NCBI GenBank assembly: GCA_020091685.1
Contig: CM034595.1
Coordinates: 18,373,189-18,437,188 of the forward strand
Direction: 5' to 3'
Source of the DNA: Lutjanus erythropterus
Lineage: Eukaryota > Chordata > Actinopteri > Lutjaniformes > Lutjanidae
Length of the DNA: 64,000 bases
Below the pieces are notes generated by a model. That model was not told the origin of the DNA, searched no databases, and saw nothing but the letters and a program-made list of their open reading frames with translations. Within the stretch, counting starts at the first letter, position 1. Every line of letters begins with the position of its first letter. Both the position numbers and the translations under genes were made by a program. Positions 11,740 through 22,758 of this stretch are shown one piece after another.

Positions 11740-12115
11740 TGACTCGCAGTATGATCGTGATGTCAACCCACTGGAATGCACCTCCGTCTCTGGAGGGGTG
11801 GAAGGGCGAGTTTGTATGTGATTGACAGCTGGTGAGTCAGGCCACTGAGAGTGGAATGTGTGCTGAAAGCCAGAAAGAAAAGAGCGAGGGGGAGATTATG
11901 ACTGATTGACTGTACCTACTGAGCAATTAGAGTGAGATTAATTGGCTGGTTGTCACTTCATTGGACTGTTATTAGCCTAGGTTGCTCCTCTCTGGAAACC
12001 ATTTAAATGTGAGCTAATTGACGTAATTGTTCTGAAGATGACAGAACTCCTGTGGTATTACAGAACACACTTCGCTTTTTCCTCTGTGGGTTAACAATGA
12101 ACTAAATGGTAATTG
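11740..12115. other. Possible conserved non-coding block
   Basis: Complex, repeat-free sequence with several homeodomain-like ATTA/TAAT cores (for example ATTAATTGG near 11938 and GCTAATTGACGTAATTG near 12013). Could be a regulatory element. Cross-species alignment would decide. Confidence 0.22.
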
Positions 12116-13165
12116 ACAAAATGTTGCAATTCAGAGAGAGGAGGCAGCAGCGAAAGAAAGACATGAAAGACAGCAGGGAGGGAGAAAGGCAAAAAGAAAA
12201 GTGAGTAAAAGCAAGAGAAAGAAACAATATCGTGTGTGTGTGGCTGCACATGTGTGTCAGTATGCGTGTGCATGTTCGAACAGCATGGAGTTGAGGTCAT
12301 GGAAACTTAATCGCCTGTGTGTTTTGGCCTGTGGATTAGCCGGGACATGCCTCCACCACTCTGGCTGGAATGCTTCTTTATCACACACACACACTCCTCA
12401 CACACACGCACAAGGTCAGGCTTGGAAATTAGAGCCGTGTTTGAAATGACCTTGTGAGTGTACTTGTATAAACCAGCTAAAAAGTGTATAGGATTTATAA
12501 ATGATCCATCCAAAGCACTAACACATTCACATCATCTTGTAGCTCAAGCTCATTGTGAATTTATGGTCTTACTAACTCATACACTTTAAATGTTGATACT
12601 GCTTCTAATATTTATCCGGATGGTAAATATTTGATTATTTGTGTATAATTAATGCAATACTTACTATATTATTGTAAAAAAAAATACAAAAAAACCTTGA
12701 GCATATATTTTTAAAACTCCATATCTGTATATTTTTAACTTGCCTGATTGAACATTTACACTGTGCAACATGCATATCACTGTAGGAGATCAGCAGCCTC
12801 CAAAATGAGCTGTCACGGAGATTAGATGACATCAGTAGCATTCAGGATTTTGCCCGAGTTTATCATTCATTAAAAAGACATCAAATTATGTGACAAAGTC
12901 CTACTGCACTATGTGTTTTTCAGAGATATGATATAAACCAATTAAGAATAGTGTCTTCTCTCACAAAATCTCAGAGATGATCAGCCCGATAAACGAACAG
13001 AAGAGCCATAGATGTATTCACTTACATCTACTGCTGAAAGAGGATTTTTCATAACTTCAAGTAAAGCAGCTTCTTTAGACAGACTGTTTCCAGATTTTTG
13101 TTTAGATCCTAAGGATCAGAAGAAGAGGCTGGATGAGTGCACGTTACATATATTTTATCTTAGAG
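12116..13165. other. Anonymous non-coding sequence with short CA patch
   Basis: Purine-rich at 12130-12225, TG-rich at 12230-12275, and an interrupted CA array at about 12381-12411. No gene visible. Confidence 0.5.
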
Positions 13166-13170
13166 ACTAT

Positions 13171-14289
13171 AGGGATGCACCAATACCACTTTTTTCAACC
13201 AAGTACAAGCACTTACTTTGTACTACCAATACTGAGTACAGACACAAGTACCTAATAATGCCATTACAGTTCTTCCTCTAAAAGCATTTATTGTCATCAG
13301 CTGTCTTCACTTTCTTAATGTAACAAATTGCTGTTGCTATTTCCCACTGCTAGTGTAAGCATGGTTACTGTACACATTATATTTTTGGGTTATTTATATT
13401 ACATTACTGTGCTAATTGTGTGTTCCTTAATAAGCTTTGGAGTTTACTGTATACATTATATATTACAGTGGGAAAAAAATCCACAGCATTATTATGAATT
13501 CGCATAATTAAGTTTACTGTTACGTATGATGTTACACACAATAATTATTTCATTATCATTTATAGCACTTTAACTGTTATTTTAATTATACATTTACATG
13601 TGTAGTAGTTAAGATGCTGTTTCATGTCTGCCTTGCCTAAGAGATAATTACTACCTGCCATTGCTTAGGAGTGACAGGTATGAGTATGGTGCCATAGTGT
13701 TTACCTCGCTATGAACCCGACAGAGTGAAGTTTGGTGTACTGTACTGTTATGCTGATTTGATGAAGATTAACAGGAGAACGTAGAAGACTATACCAAGTG
13801 AAGTTGTAGGCTGTGTGATACCTACAGCCAGGAGAACTGGAAAACACTAACAACCAAGAAAAGAGGGTTACAGACTGGTGACAGCTGTGTTTTTTCTCCT
13901 TCGTCTTTGGATTAATTAGCCGAGGCATTCAACACCTTTGTGAGTTTGTTTCAGTTTTAGTTGGACTGTTGGACAGTTTTATTTACACTTGCCAAAGAGA
14001 GACACAGGCCAAACCTTTTTTTTCCCCAGCAGTTTAAGTTGGATCGTACTTTACAGCATGTCGCAGCAGTCATTAGTGGATGATGTTAACAACAAGGCTC
14101 TCACTGATAACAACGGTGGAAAGAGGAAAAAAAAGGTAAGCATCAGCACACCCCTTAACTCTGAGTCATGTTGGTTCTTCAGATGTTTCATCAAATTGCT
14201 TGTGCTGAAGTGACTATTTTCGTAAAGTGGTATCAGAGTAGTTTTATGAGCGTGATACCCAATGTTGTTCTTGGTATCGATACATCCCT
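13171..14289 (+). mobile_element. hAT-like DNA transposon, internally deleted, 5' exon retained
   Basis: The ends are inverted: AGGGATGCACCAATACC at 13171 and GGTATCGATACATCCCT at 14273-14289, with further matching GTAC-rich subterminal phrases. I recognise this terminus as a very common teleost hAT-type end. At ~1.1 kb it is too short to encode a transposase. It keeps a 5'-leader-like region, an ATG exon at 14058-14135 with a splice donor, and then jumps to the 3' terminus, so it looks like an internal-deletion derivative. No clean 8-bp target duplication was found. Confidence 0.7.
14058..14135 (+). CDS. Probable first coding exon of a transposon-encoded protein
   Basis: A 26-codon open exon begins MSQQSLVDDV and ends in the basic run GGKRKKK, followed immediately by a consensus donor (AAAAG|GTAAGC) in phase 0. 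Basic clusters near the N-terminus are typical nuclear-localisation signals and suit a DNA-binding transposase, in which a BED-type zinc finger often comes next. That next exon is absent here, because the 3' terminus of the element lies only ~140 bp downstream. The same frame is open further upstream (an in-frame ATG at 13989), but the 14058 ATG follows a pyrimidine-rich TTTTTTTTCCCCAG stretch that could itself be an acceptor at 14028, so the exon may start internally. What is seen: ATG, open frame, basic end, donor. The transposase role is inferred from position inside the element. It is probably non-functional, although the donor could splice into host exons. Confidence 0.4.
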
Positions 14290-14377
14290 TTTAGAAATCC
14301 AACAAATGTGCTAAAATATGGACTGATGCTACACTTCTACCAATAGTTCCATTTTATATTAAAAAAATCTTCAAGAT

Positions 14378-14895
14378 CAGTGGTTTTCAACATTTTCAAG
14401 TCATGAACCCCCAGAAAAATCAGGTTAGTGTTCATAATGCACTATCACAAGACTGTACAGGAACTGCTGTATAATACATGAAAGTAACCAAACTCACATT
14501 ATATCACTGATACAGGCAGTGAAATGTAAAAACCACACTTCAGTCAAAAATACAGCCCTAATTTGTAAAGTTTGCTATTTTATGTTAGAACTGCAAATGC
14601 TGTTTTTTGTGTCTGTTCAGAACATGTTGGTTTGTGTTGGTAATTGTCATTTTTGTTAGTGGTTTATAATTTTAACCATTAGTGAGGTGGCTGTTAACAT
14701 TTCTCGAGGGCAGCTGTATTGCATATGTTCGAGTACTAGTTCCTTCTGTTGAATGTGTTTAAGATGCTGATGTCACTGAGAACTGCTTCATGACTCCCAT
14801 TCCATGCTGTTTTCCACATTACCTTTAATTTTATTCTCCACTATCATGTGGTGACCCCCAGAACTTCTTGGGACCACCTTTGAGGTTGAGAACTG
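14378..14895. mobile_element. Non-autonomous hAT element with 8-bp target duplication
   Basis: Starts CAGTGGTTTTCAAC and ends GTTGAGAACTG, imperfect inverted termini of the well-known CAGTGGTTCTCAA hAT type; sub-terminal GAACCCCCAG and GTGACCCCCAG match as well. It is flanked by TTCAAGAT (14370-14377) and TTCTAGAT (14896-14903), an 8-bp target duplication with one mismatch, as expected for hAT. The body is 518 bp with no transposase frame. Confidence 0.88.
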
Positions 14896-14903
14896 TTCTA
14901 GAT

Positions 14904-15840
14904 CAGATCTGCATTCAGCACTGACAGTTACATATTTGCAAGACATGAAGTTTCCTTACTAACACAAAGAAAATAAAAATGTCTGAGTGGAGTTGAATAT
15001 CACTTTAAGCTGAGTGTGTCATGTCTATAATTACATGACTCTAAATGTGCCACAAGATTACCAAATTAAATTATGTGCATAAATGTCATATGCGCAGTAC
15101 CACAAACCTACTTCATCTTTCCACATCTGGAAATATTTGAAAATTGAAATTATTGCAGCTAGTAGAATAAGCATACCCAGATGTCTTTAATTAAAGAGAT
15201 GTAATGTTTTATCATGTAAAAAGTATACAGTTTGCATCTTTTAAAGAAATGAAAGAAGTGAAAACAAGTGTTTAGGGGACTTTAGATTACTGAACATGTT
15301 TCCTGTCGAGTACTGTACATTCTCTGAAAGGATCAGATCCACCCACTGCCTGTAAAGAATTACAGTAGGTTACAGTTGAGCATATCTTTCCCTCAGTGAG
15401 CAGGAAATGGCTTATTTCTCCTGAGTAGACCCTGTCCCAGCTAGGGAAGTGGCTAACCACATGAAGCTAGTGCGATCCAGTCTGTTTGCACGCAGTAATT
15501 TGCACAGGTGAGAGAGGATGGGTTGCTGGGATGGAATACAGCAGAGCCTTGTTTAGTCCCACACCACTTGGGGAATGGAGGTCGTTTGGAAAAGTTATGA
15601 ATTCATTTCATTCATCAATCCCAGATGAAGATTTGTTCGGGTTTTAAAGCACATATGTAAAACAAATACTAATATACAGTTTTATAAATAGAGTTCAACA
15701 GGGTTGTTTCAAGGTTGGAGCATTGCTGTAACATCGGCAAAGGATGGCAATTAAACAGTGTGGAATATGTATTTGATTCTAACTGAGCTGAATACATCTT
15801 ATAACCACAGGATACAGTACGCTGCAGTCTAATGAAACGA
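14904..15840. other. Anonymous non-coding sequence
   Basis: No supported features; AT-rich. Confidence 0.5.
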
Positions 15841-15846
15841 GCTTTT

Positions 15847-16265
15847 GGAACCCATAGACTGTATAATAAATAGTGCCGAACTCAGGTAACTCCCGGCTAA
15901 TCCAGAAATAGACAAAGAGGTGGAGTGTGGGTGGCCAAATAAAGCAGCTACTGAGCAGCTAGCCATCTGTGAAAGCATCTCAAAGCTGGCACACCCTGAA
16001 TTATGCATAACTTTAAGTATTAGTATTATTTTCTACACAGCTTTAGTTATAGTTACATAAAAAATCAGTCCCCATGCAGTCGCCATAAATGGAAAAATTA
16101 GCTGTATAGACTCACCAAAAACTTATTTAGTACCAGGCTGTAAACAGGTCTATTTCTACTATGGGAATTAACTCACTTTTGAGGCCAGCCTCAAGTGGCC
16201 ATTTAAAAGAACTGCAGTTTTTGGCACTGGCTTCTTTTTTAGTCTTGAAGGTTGCTGCTTGTTGG
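15847..16265 (+). mobile_element. Teleost MITE-like repeat (CCCATAGACTGTATA family)
   Basis: Carries phrases I recognise from a very abundant fish repeat in the expected order: AACCCATAGACTGTATAATA, ACTCCCGGCTAATCCA, TACCAGGCTGTAAACA, GAGGCCAGCCTCAAGTGGCC and ACTGCAGTTTTTGGCAC. The copy has internal deletions. Non-coding. Confidence 0.8.
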
Positions 16266-16279
16266 AACCTCAGTTAAAG

Positions 16280-16407
16280 AGTTAGGGTGATCTATTGGTA
16301 GAATATGGCAGAAACTGAATATAAAATTGGAGAGAGTGAGATGAGGTGTTTGCATTTTGCAAACCCACTGCTAGATGCCACTGCATCCTACACACTGGTC
16401 CTTTAAA
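16280..16407 (-). mobile_element. Partial MITE (GACATCTAGCAGTGAG family), reverse orientation
   Basis: The reverse complement begins AAAGGACCAGTGTGTAGGAT and continues GTGGCATCTAGCAGTGGG, matching the 5' end of the element at 22356-22758. Only ~130 bp of the end remains, directly downstream of another MITE. Confidence 0.75.
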
Positions 16408-16489
16408 AGTGACTTTTTATCAATACCTGAGAAAAAAACACTGTTAAACCACTATCACATATTATCCTATGAGTGAAATAATAGAGGTG

Positions 16490-16735
16490 GCACAGTGGGT
16501 CGGTGATTAGCACGGTGCCTTCAAAGCAAAACTGTCATGGGTTTGATCCTGAGCAGGGTCAACTGGGGCTTTTTTGGAGTTTGCTTTTTTTTCATATGTT
16601 TGTGTAGCTTTAACCAGGCGTTCCAGTTTCCTGCAGTTCAAAGACATATCAGGTGAATTGGACTGGAAAGGAACTTCCCTATAGTATGCAGGGCTAGGCT
16701 CCAAATATATCTCAGCTGAATAAATCATAGTCACA
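16490..16735 (+). mobile_element. SINE-like tRNA-head repeat (GGTGGCACAGTGGG family), diverged
   Basis: Matches the common fish repeat beginning GGCACAGTGG...GTTAGCAC. A box-B-like GGGTTTGATCCTGAG follows at 16550, then TGGAGTTTGC, CAGTTCAAAGACATATCAGG and GCTAGGCTCCA. The Pol III box resemblance suggests tRNA ancestry. The copy is diverged and shortened in the tail. Confidence 0.7.
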
Positions 16736-17138
16736 TTTTAGTGGAAAATAATCTGTTTTGCAAAGATTTGTCTGTTGGGCTATGGTTTAAAATGAAGGCT
16801 ATTTCAGTCTAGTGTTAAACATTACTTTTGCACTGCTTTGCTTTCTTTTCTTGGCTTTGCTGTGGACAAGTGGTCAAGTGTGTTCATTAGGACTGCAAGT
16901 CTTGTGATAATGTTGTGGAGCTGTCGCTGGCAGGGCAAAGGAACACAAAAGTGCCAGCCTGACCTCGTCACATGGGCCTTGCAGCAACACAAAAAGACAA
17001 ACAAACGCAGTAAAACACAGAAACACACACTTGTAAACACACTGACATCTCTCCTGCAGCTCCAAATGATTACCATATTTATTTTCAAGGAGCAACTTTT
17101 TCCAAAAGAAAGACACAAAGAGTTTCATGGTCTTGACA
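16736..17138. other. Anonymous non-coding sequence
   Basis: Open frames on both strands at 16822-17149 are antisense overlaps with no recognised protein features. An interrupted CA/AAC-rich patch lies at about 16990-17045. Confidence 0.45.
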
Positions 17139-17140
17139 TA

Positions 17141-17653
17141 CACTCTTAGAAATAAAGGTGCTAGCTAGAACCATAAGGGGTTCTTCAGCTTGTCACCACA
17201 GGAGAACCATTTTTTGGTTCCTTGTAGGGGTTCTACCACAAGCCTTTTTTATATCCCAAGGGTTTCATCAATAACCCATCCAGGGGGTTTTACGGTCTTG
17301 AGTCCACTCGTGGGTTCTTCTGAGAACCCTTTAATATGAAGGATTTCATCTAGCAGCAACCTAGGAGGTTCTACCAGAGTTTTATCCTCAACCCAGTCAG
17401 ATGCCATTTGCAAGAACCCTTTATATTATGTTGCAAAGATCCCTTGATGAAAGAGTTCTTCAAGAATTTAAAAAATCTGATCCTTCCAAAAAAGGTTCTT
17501 TGCATGAAAGGGGTTCTTAATGGAACCCTTAATCTTACAAAGAACCCTTGAGGAACCCTGTCTTCAACAAAGGGTTCTTCAGAAGCGAATAGTTCCGGGT
17601 AGAACCACAGCCCTTCAGGGCAATCCCTTGTGGAACCCTTACTTCTAACAGTG
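17141..17653. mobile_element. GGTTCTT-rich non-autonomous DNA element, copy 1
   Basis: Ends are CACTCTTAGAAATAAAGG on the left and, reverse-complemented from the right, CACTGTTAGAAGTAAGGG. The left flank is TA, while the right is TG then TA, so a TA duplication is likely but mutated. The interior is saturated with GGTTCTT/AAGAACC/GGAACCC on both strands. No transposase. A second copy with intact TA flanks lies at 38982-39761. Confidence 0.85.
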
Positions 17654-17659
17654 TGTAGT

Positions 17660-18580
17660 AGCCTTATTGAAAATATTTTATTTTATCATATATATCTATG
17701 TATGACTTCTTTTTGCATTTTTGAAAAACGTGGTCAATCTACACTGATCTTTTTCGATTACATCCTTTTTAGTGTCGTTGCAAACTCAGTTTCGTCATTA
17801 TCACTTCTTTATTCTGCCTCCAATGACCTCCCTCCTACCATTCACTTTCCTGATTCCCATTATCCAAACTCACTGAGGGCTGTTACCTTATTTCTCTGTC
17901 AATCTTTCACTTTTCCTCTACCTTTCTCTCCCTCCTCAAGGTTGCACAAGAAGGTTACTTTATTCTGACTTTCTTTTATCTTCTGCATAACAACCTACCA
18001 TCCATCCTTCCTCCTGTGGATTTGCCTCCGTTATGACGTTATTCAGACTTGTTTACAACTCTCCCTCCCTCTCTTCTCTTCCAATCTTTCATTCATCCAT
18101 CATCATCGCTGATCGTCCATCACTGATACAGCCATTCCACCATCTTTATCATCCGTCTTTAGCAGCGCTTGTTGTTTATGTCTGCTTGACTCTCTGCCAT
18201 GCTGTTTACTGACCGTCCTTGCTTTTTTGCAGTACTCTCCTTCAACTCTTTAGCCTGCCCTATTTATTATAACTTCTTCCATCCCCGTCTATCCATCCAT
18301 CCATCTATCATTTCAGAGCAGACTTTCTGAAGTGCTCCATCTATAAAAATCACCACTTCTCTCTTTCTTTCCATCCCTCAATCCAGCCCTCTCACCTTTG
18401 CAGAAAGTTAGGCCCTATATTTACCACTACATCTTTCATCATCCCTCTCTTCCTCTGCATCACTCTCTCTGAGAGAAGTTATTTGAGGTTATTTGGGTTT
18501 GTTTATACAAGATTTCTCATCTTATCCTCCCTCATTCCCTCCCAGTGCACTTCTCCATCTATTCCCTCCATCCATGACTC
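17660..18580 (+). repeat. Long pyrimidine-rich tract with CATC runs
   Basis: T/C-biased plus strand with TTCC, TCTC and (CATC)n stretches (for example 18288-18308). The open frames here are low complexity and not credible genes. Confidence 0.6.
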
Positions 18581-18760
18581 GACCCTATGGTGCACAAGTT
18601 GTTTCATTTGCAGACTGTATGCAGCTCCCTCTTTTTAAGATCACATACAGACAAACGATGTGGTCGATGCTTATTTCTCTCCTCAGATGAAAGGCTGACC
18701 ACAACAAACCAGGCCAGACGTTCAGCACCACCCCACATGATGAGCGTACACACAAAAAAA

Positions 18761-18777
18761 CACACACACACACACAC
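18761..18777 (+). repeat. Short (CA)n microsatellite
   Basis: Pure CA run of about 8 units preceded by an A-rich CACA patch. Confidence 0.9.
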
Positions 18778-18939
18778 TTGCAAAAACCCTGTCAGACGTC
18801 CATCTTGCACTTCAGAATTTATTTTTTTTCTGCTTGATTTATGCAGCAATCCCCTGTCAAATCCAGCTCGCACCCGTTCTTCTGACTGACCGGCTGCCCT
18901 CTTGTTTCTTTTCAAAGTGTAGAATTTCATAGACCTTGA

Positions 18940-19290
18940 GCAAAAATGGAAAAATGGGTGAGAGGGAGAGAGAAGAAACACAGCTGAGGTAATAACCTGA
19001 TTTCGCCTCAGTTGGTTTTGATTTAAGAAAGGAAGAGTGTGTCAGAAAAAACAGCAGGCGCTCTCCTGTCTCGATTCCATGCCAGATTTTTTGAAGAGAG
19101 AAGAGCGCGAGAGAGGGACGGAGACACAGAATGAAAGGAGAGACAAACCAAACAAAGAGAGATAGAGATAGTGAATCATACCCCATGCCAGTAAAATGAA
19201 GTGAACTGACACAAAGAGACAGAGACAGAGATACCATTGAGAAAAAGAGCGGAGGGAGACAAGAGAAGGACGAGTGGGAGGGTATTACCA
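18940..19290 (+). repeat. Purine-rich GAGA tract
   Basis: GAGAGAG/AGAGAC-dominated plus strand, densest at 19090-19265. The 168-codon minus-strand open frame over it is Ser/Leu/Phe-rich low complexity. Confidence 0.65.
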
Positions 19291-19697
19291 ACAAATGAAT
19301 TTTTAATAGCGTGGAGATCAGCCGTACCAGAAGCTCAAACAGAAATAAATATCTTGTCTCCATAATTTAAACCTCTTTTTTTATCAAAATGTAGCAACAG
19401 TGTTTATTTTTTCCACCGGGATGATTCTTAACCAGTCAGCAAACATGACACCAGAGAGCAAGGGAGAGACCCTGACAACAAGACAGGCAGGGACAGAGAG
19501 GCTTATGGGTAAATACAGCGTTGCATGCCACTCACACCGTGCACACACAGCCAGTTGATTACCCCAGGTGTCTGTATTCACACATGAGGAGCAATTGAAT
19601 ATTAAACTCCTCCGAAAACATGTGTCAGCCCTCTCCCATCTGTCTGTCACCCCGCAACGGCCCGACAATAGCATGAGCACAATTAATGTAAAGCTGC

Positions 19698-19945
19698 GAG
19701 GATGTGCCAATTTACCCCCAATTTCCTGCTTACAGCGTCAGACTTTTCTTTCACATGTGTATTTTTTTAGCATAATATATGAGCCGTGCCATTTTCCTTG
19801 CCAAAAGCATCTCCATATCGTCGAGGATGTCCCAATTTGCCCATTTTGAGGCATGTCCCAATTTAGTGCTTAAAAAATTACAATTTTTAGCAGCCGCATT
19901 CAAATGTACATCTCAACATGAAAATGGGCTCTGTCAGCCCATTTT
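19698..19945. other. Possible regulatory cluster: repeated motif plus perfect hairpin
   Basis: A ~16-bp motif, GAGGATGTSCCAATTT-like, occurs at 19698, 19823 and 19848. About 60 bp further on is a perfect inverted repeat, AAAATGGGCT / AGCCCATTTT, with a 5-nt loop (19921-19945). The sequence is otherwise complex and repeat-free. Function unknown. Confidence 0.3.
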
Positions 19946-22355
19946 TCTGCTCACGTGACATTTTCTTGCAATTCATCTTTGTTTTAGGCTGTATGAAAAA
20001 AAATCATAGAACTGTACTGTCCAGTAACATTGTGATTGTTGATGAAGTGAGGCATTGTGTTAATGGTCATTCAGCACAACTGGACATTACAAGTCCCTTC
20101 CTAGCTTCTATCGCTTATGCAGGAAATACATAAATATGCAGAAGCAAACAGCACTCTGCTTGTCATTTCATTAGGCAATAAGTTAGCTAATGTTAGCAAA
20201 ATGCAGTTAAGTAGCTTGTCAATCCTCATCAATTGTTGGCTATCCAGTCAGCTAGCATTCTGCTTGCATTGCATGCATGTAGCTTTTACAGGTCTCCCAG
20301 CAACATCTTTTAAGTATCTTCAAAACTTGTTTTTCTGCTCAACATAGAGAACCCTAGCAAATAGCATAGTCAGACATACAAGAAACATGAGAGGAGAAAG
20401 ATATTCAAAATGCACACAAACCCTCAGGTGTGCAGCACAATTACAAACATCAATACTACATGAAGTACTAAATTATGAACTCTGTTCTTCACTGCTATTC
20501 ACTGGCACCATAACACATCACAGCACAAACCAACACAATAAATTCTTAACCTGTGGGATAAACTGTCGTTATGCTTTCTATCAAAGTTGCTCAAGTATGC
20601 TGACTGGTTAAGAGTTATGTTCAGTGTGTTCATCTTTGTATAACCATATTATGCATCACTGACATGAAAACAAGGTCAGGAATTTCAAAGTGCAGCTTGA
20701 AAAATAACAACGTTGATTTTATTGCATTGTATCAGCAATCCTTCATTAATATGCAACAAATATTCACTAACTACAGTTATGTTATGTCAATCAAGTGCCA
20801 AATGTGCACTTATTTTTCCTTTATAAGACATTCCTCATCACTGTCTCATAATTCTGTGTAGTATCCAGTATTTTGTATGATAATAATATTAGCATAGAAT
20901 GATGCATACAGTGTATACAAAGAGACCAGAATAAAAAATGTAAATGGCTCTTTCAATGGGCTGATGGTAATTGCTTTCTGTGAGTGTGGTAGCTGTCAAC
21001 AAGGCAACTACAAGCATAATTAAAAAAAAAAAACAAAAAAAAAACAAAACAGACATCAAATAAGTAATGATAGCCTTACAAGTCAGTGGAGTGTCAAGAA
21101 AAAAAAGTATTCAAAAGTCTAACATTTATAGTTTCCAAGAGTTCTATTTACCTAATTATTTTACCCAACGTTAAGTCTGTGTTATGCAATAATTACAGTG
21201 GTTGAAGTTGTTATTCAAAAGTGTGCCTTTGGAAGCAGTAACTCAGTTTACAATCAAACTTCCTTTCCTTTGGAAATGGTGACATTCAATTGTGTAAAAA
21301 TGTCATACAAGTGTATTGATTTTATATGCACTAATAGACAAATAGACAAACTTAAAGATAAGGTGAAGAAACCTTTTCACAGTTCCAAATATGCCTGCAC
21401 AGGTTTTGGATATATTTTGTGAGCATCTGGTGAATTCATGTGACTTGCATTCAGCAGTGATTTCTATTTGGACAAAATGAGGTTGTAGTAGAGCCAAAAG
21501 CAGAATGATGCAGGTGTCATCTTTTTATGTCAGTGGTGGAATTCAAATAATCTCTGCATAAGACACATAGGGGTAAAATGATCATTGCTCAGGTTTCTCT
21601 TTGTTAGTGAGACGTCTGTCAAGTTTCACATTTTAATTTTAAGGAAAGGGATTGATTTAAATTCCAATCAGCAGATTCAGAAAGCTATTCCAGTTTGAAA
21701 GGCAAGTTCAATAGTGTGGTTTTAATAAGTAAAATGGATCAACAACCACTGAGGTTTAAGGGTTTGGTTGCTATACTCGCTTTCCCGGGGAGATGAAGTC
21801 ATAATGCAGCACTCTGACCTTGTGCAAAACACTATTAATCCAACTTGATTTAATTAGGAGACATATTTATTTTTCTCTGTACTTACAACTTACTTACAAT
21901 TTCTCCTATACTTTCCAACATAAAGAGGCAAAGTAATCAAAACAGCTGCAGGTTTCCGTTATGATACAGTAAGAGAAGAAAGAGACAAGAAGCAGAAAAG
22001 AATGACTCAAAGAAAAATACAATGTTGTTCTGTAAGACTGCCTTTGTTTACCCTTGTTTATACTTAAATCCATGATTTTATTGTTGCCTTCAGAAATGGT
22101 AAACAGCTCTCCTTTCCACTCCCTCTCTATATCCAATCATCTATCCATTTATCCAGCTTTCTTCACTCCTGCTCAAGGTCTTTGGGCCAGTTTTTATATT
22201 TTTTTCTGCTTGTCTGTTGGCTTTGTCTCTTCCCTGCTCTTTCTCTCTCCATCTTGGCCTTGTTTAGGTAAGCATCAAATTATGTATGATTGGGGTTCCT
22301 TCATTCGTTTGTGTGTACATGTACAATATACAGTATAACTACATATTTGGTTTTG
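19946..22355. other. Anonymous non-coding sequence
   Basis: AT-rich. Contains an A-rich run (21022-21050) and a GTTAGCTAATGTTAGC-like patch near 20182-20200 reminiscent of decayed fish repeats. No gene is visible; several short open frames lack any recognisable feature. Confidence 0.5.
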
Positions 22356-22758
22356 AAAGACCAATATGTAAGATTTAGTGACATCTAGCAGTGAGCTTGC
22401 AGATTGCAACCACCTCGTCTCACCCTCCACTGGTTGTTCTTAATGGAAAAACTTAACGGTGTTTCTTTTTTTTTTTTTTTTTGGTTTGTTTTCTTGTTTA
22501 ATGTCGCAAATCTTTTACTAATGAATAATATAATATATATAATATATAAATAAATATAAGCGGTTTGCCCACTCTGGGCTACTCTAGAAACATGGCGTGT
22601 CTGTGATAAAATATATAAAGGTGACATAAAGGGCTAATTTTGCAGGTAACAAAACTCGTCATTTCAGGTGATTATGCGCTAATGAAAAATGAATATTATA
22701 TTATATTCCTGCTAAATTCTGTAAATAGATTCCTATAAATCTAACACACTGGACCTTT
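22356..22758 (+). mobile_element. MITE (GACATCTAGCAGTGAG family), near full length
   Basis: Left end AAAGACCAATATGTAAGATT; right end, reverse-complemented, AAAGGTCCAGTGTGTTAGAT. Diagnostic internal phrases: GACATCTAGCAGTGAG, GCAGATTGCAACC, CTGGGCTACTCTAGAAACAT and TCAGGTGATTATGC. It includes a T17 run at 22466-22482. Other copies: 16280-16407 (reverse) and 54743-55389. Confidence 0.88.

Noticed and set aside
16490..16570. tRNA gene suggested by GGGTTTGATCC
   Set aside because: Part of a SINE-like dispersed repeat; no cloverleaf can be formed by eye.
18857..19363. 168-codon minus-strand open frame, the longest in the window
   Set aside because: Ser/Leu/Phe-rich translation of a purine-rich GAGA tract; no domain, signal or splice context.
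21531..21560. CAGTGGTGGAATTC as a hAT left terminus
   Set aside because: Only the first ~12 bases fit; sub-terminal sequence and a partner end are missing.
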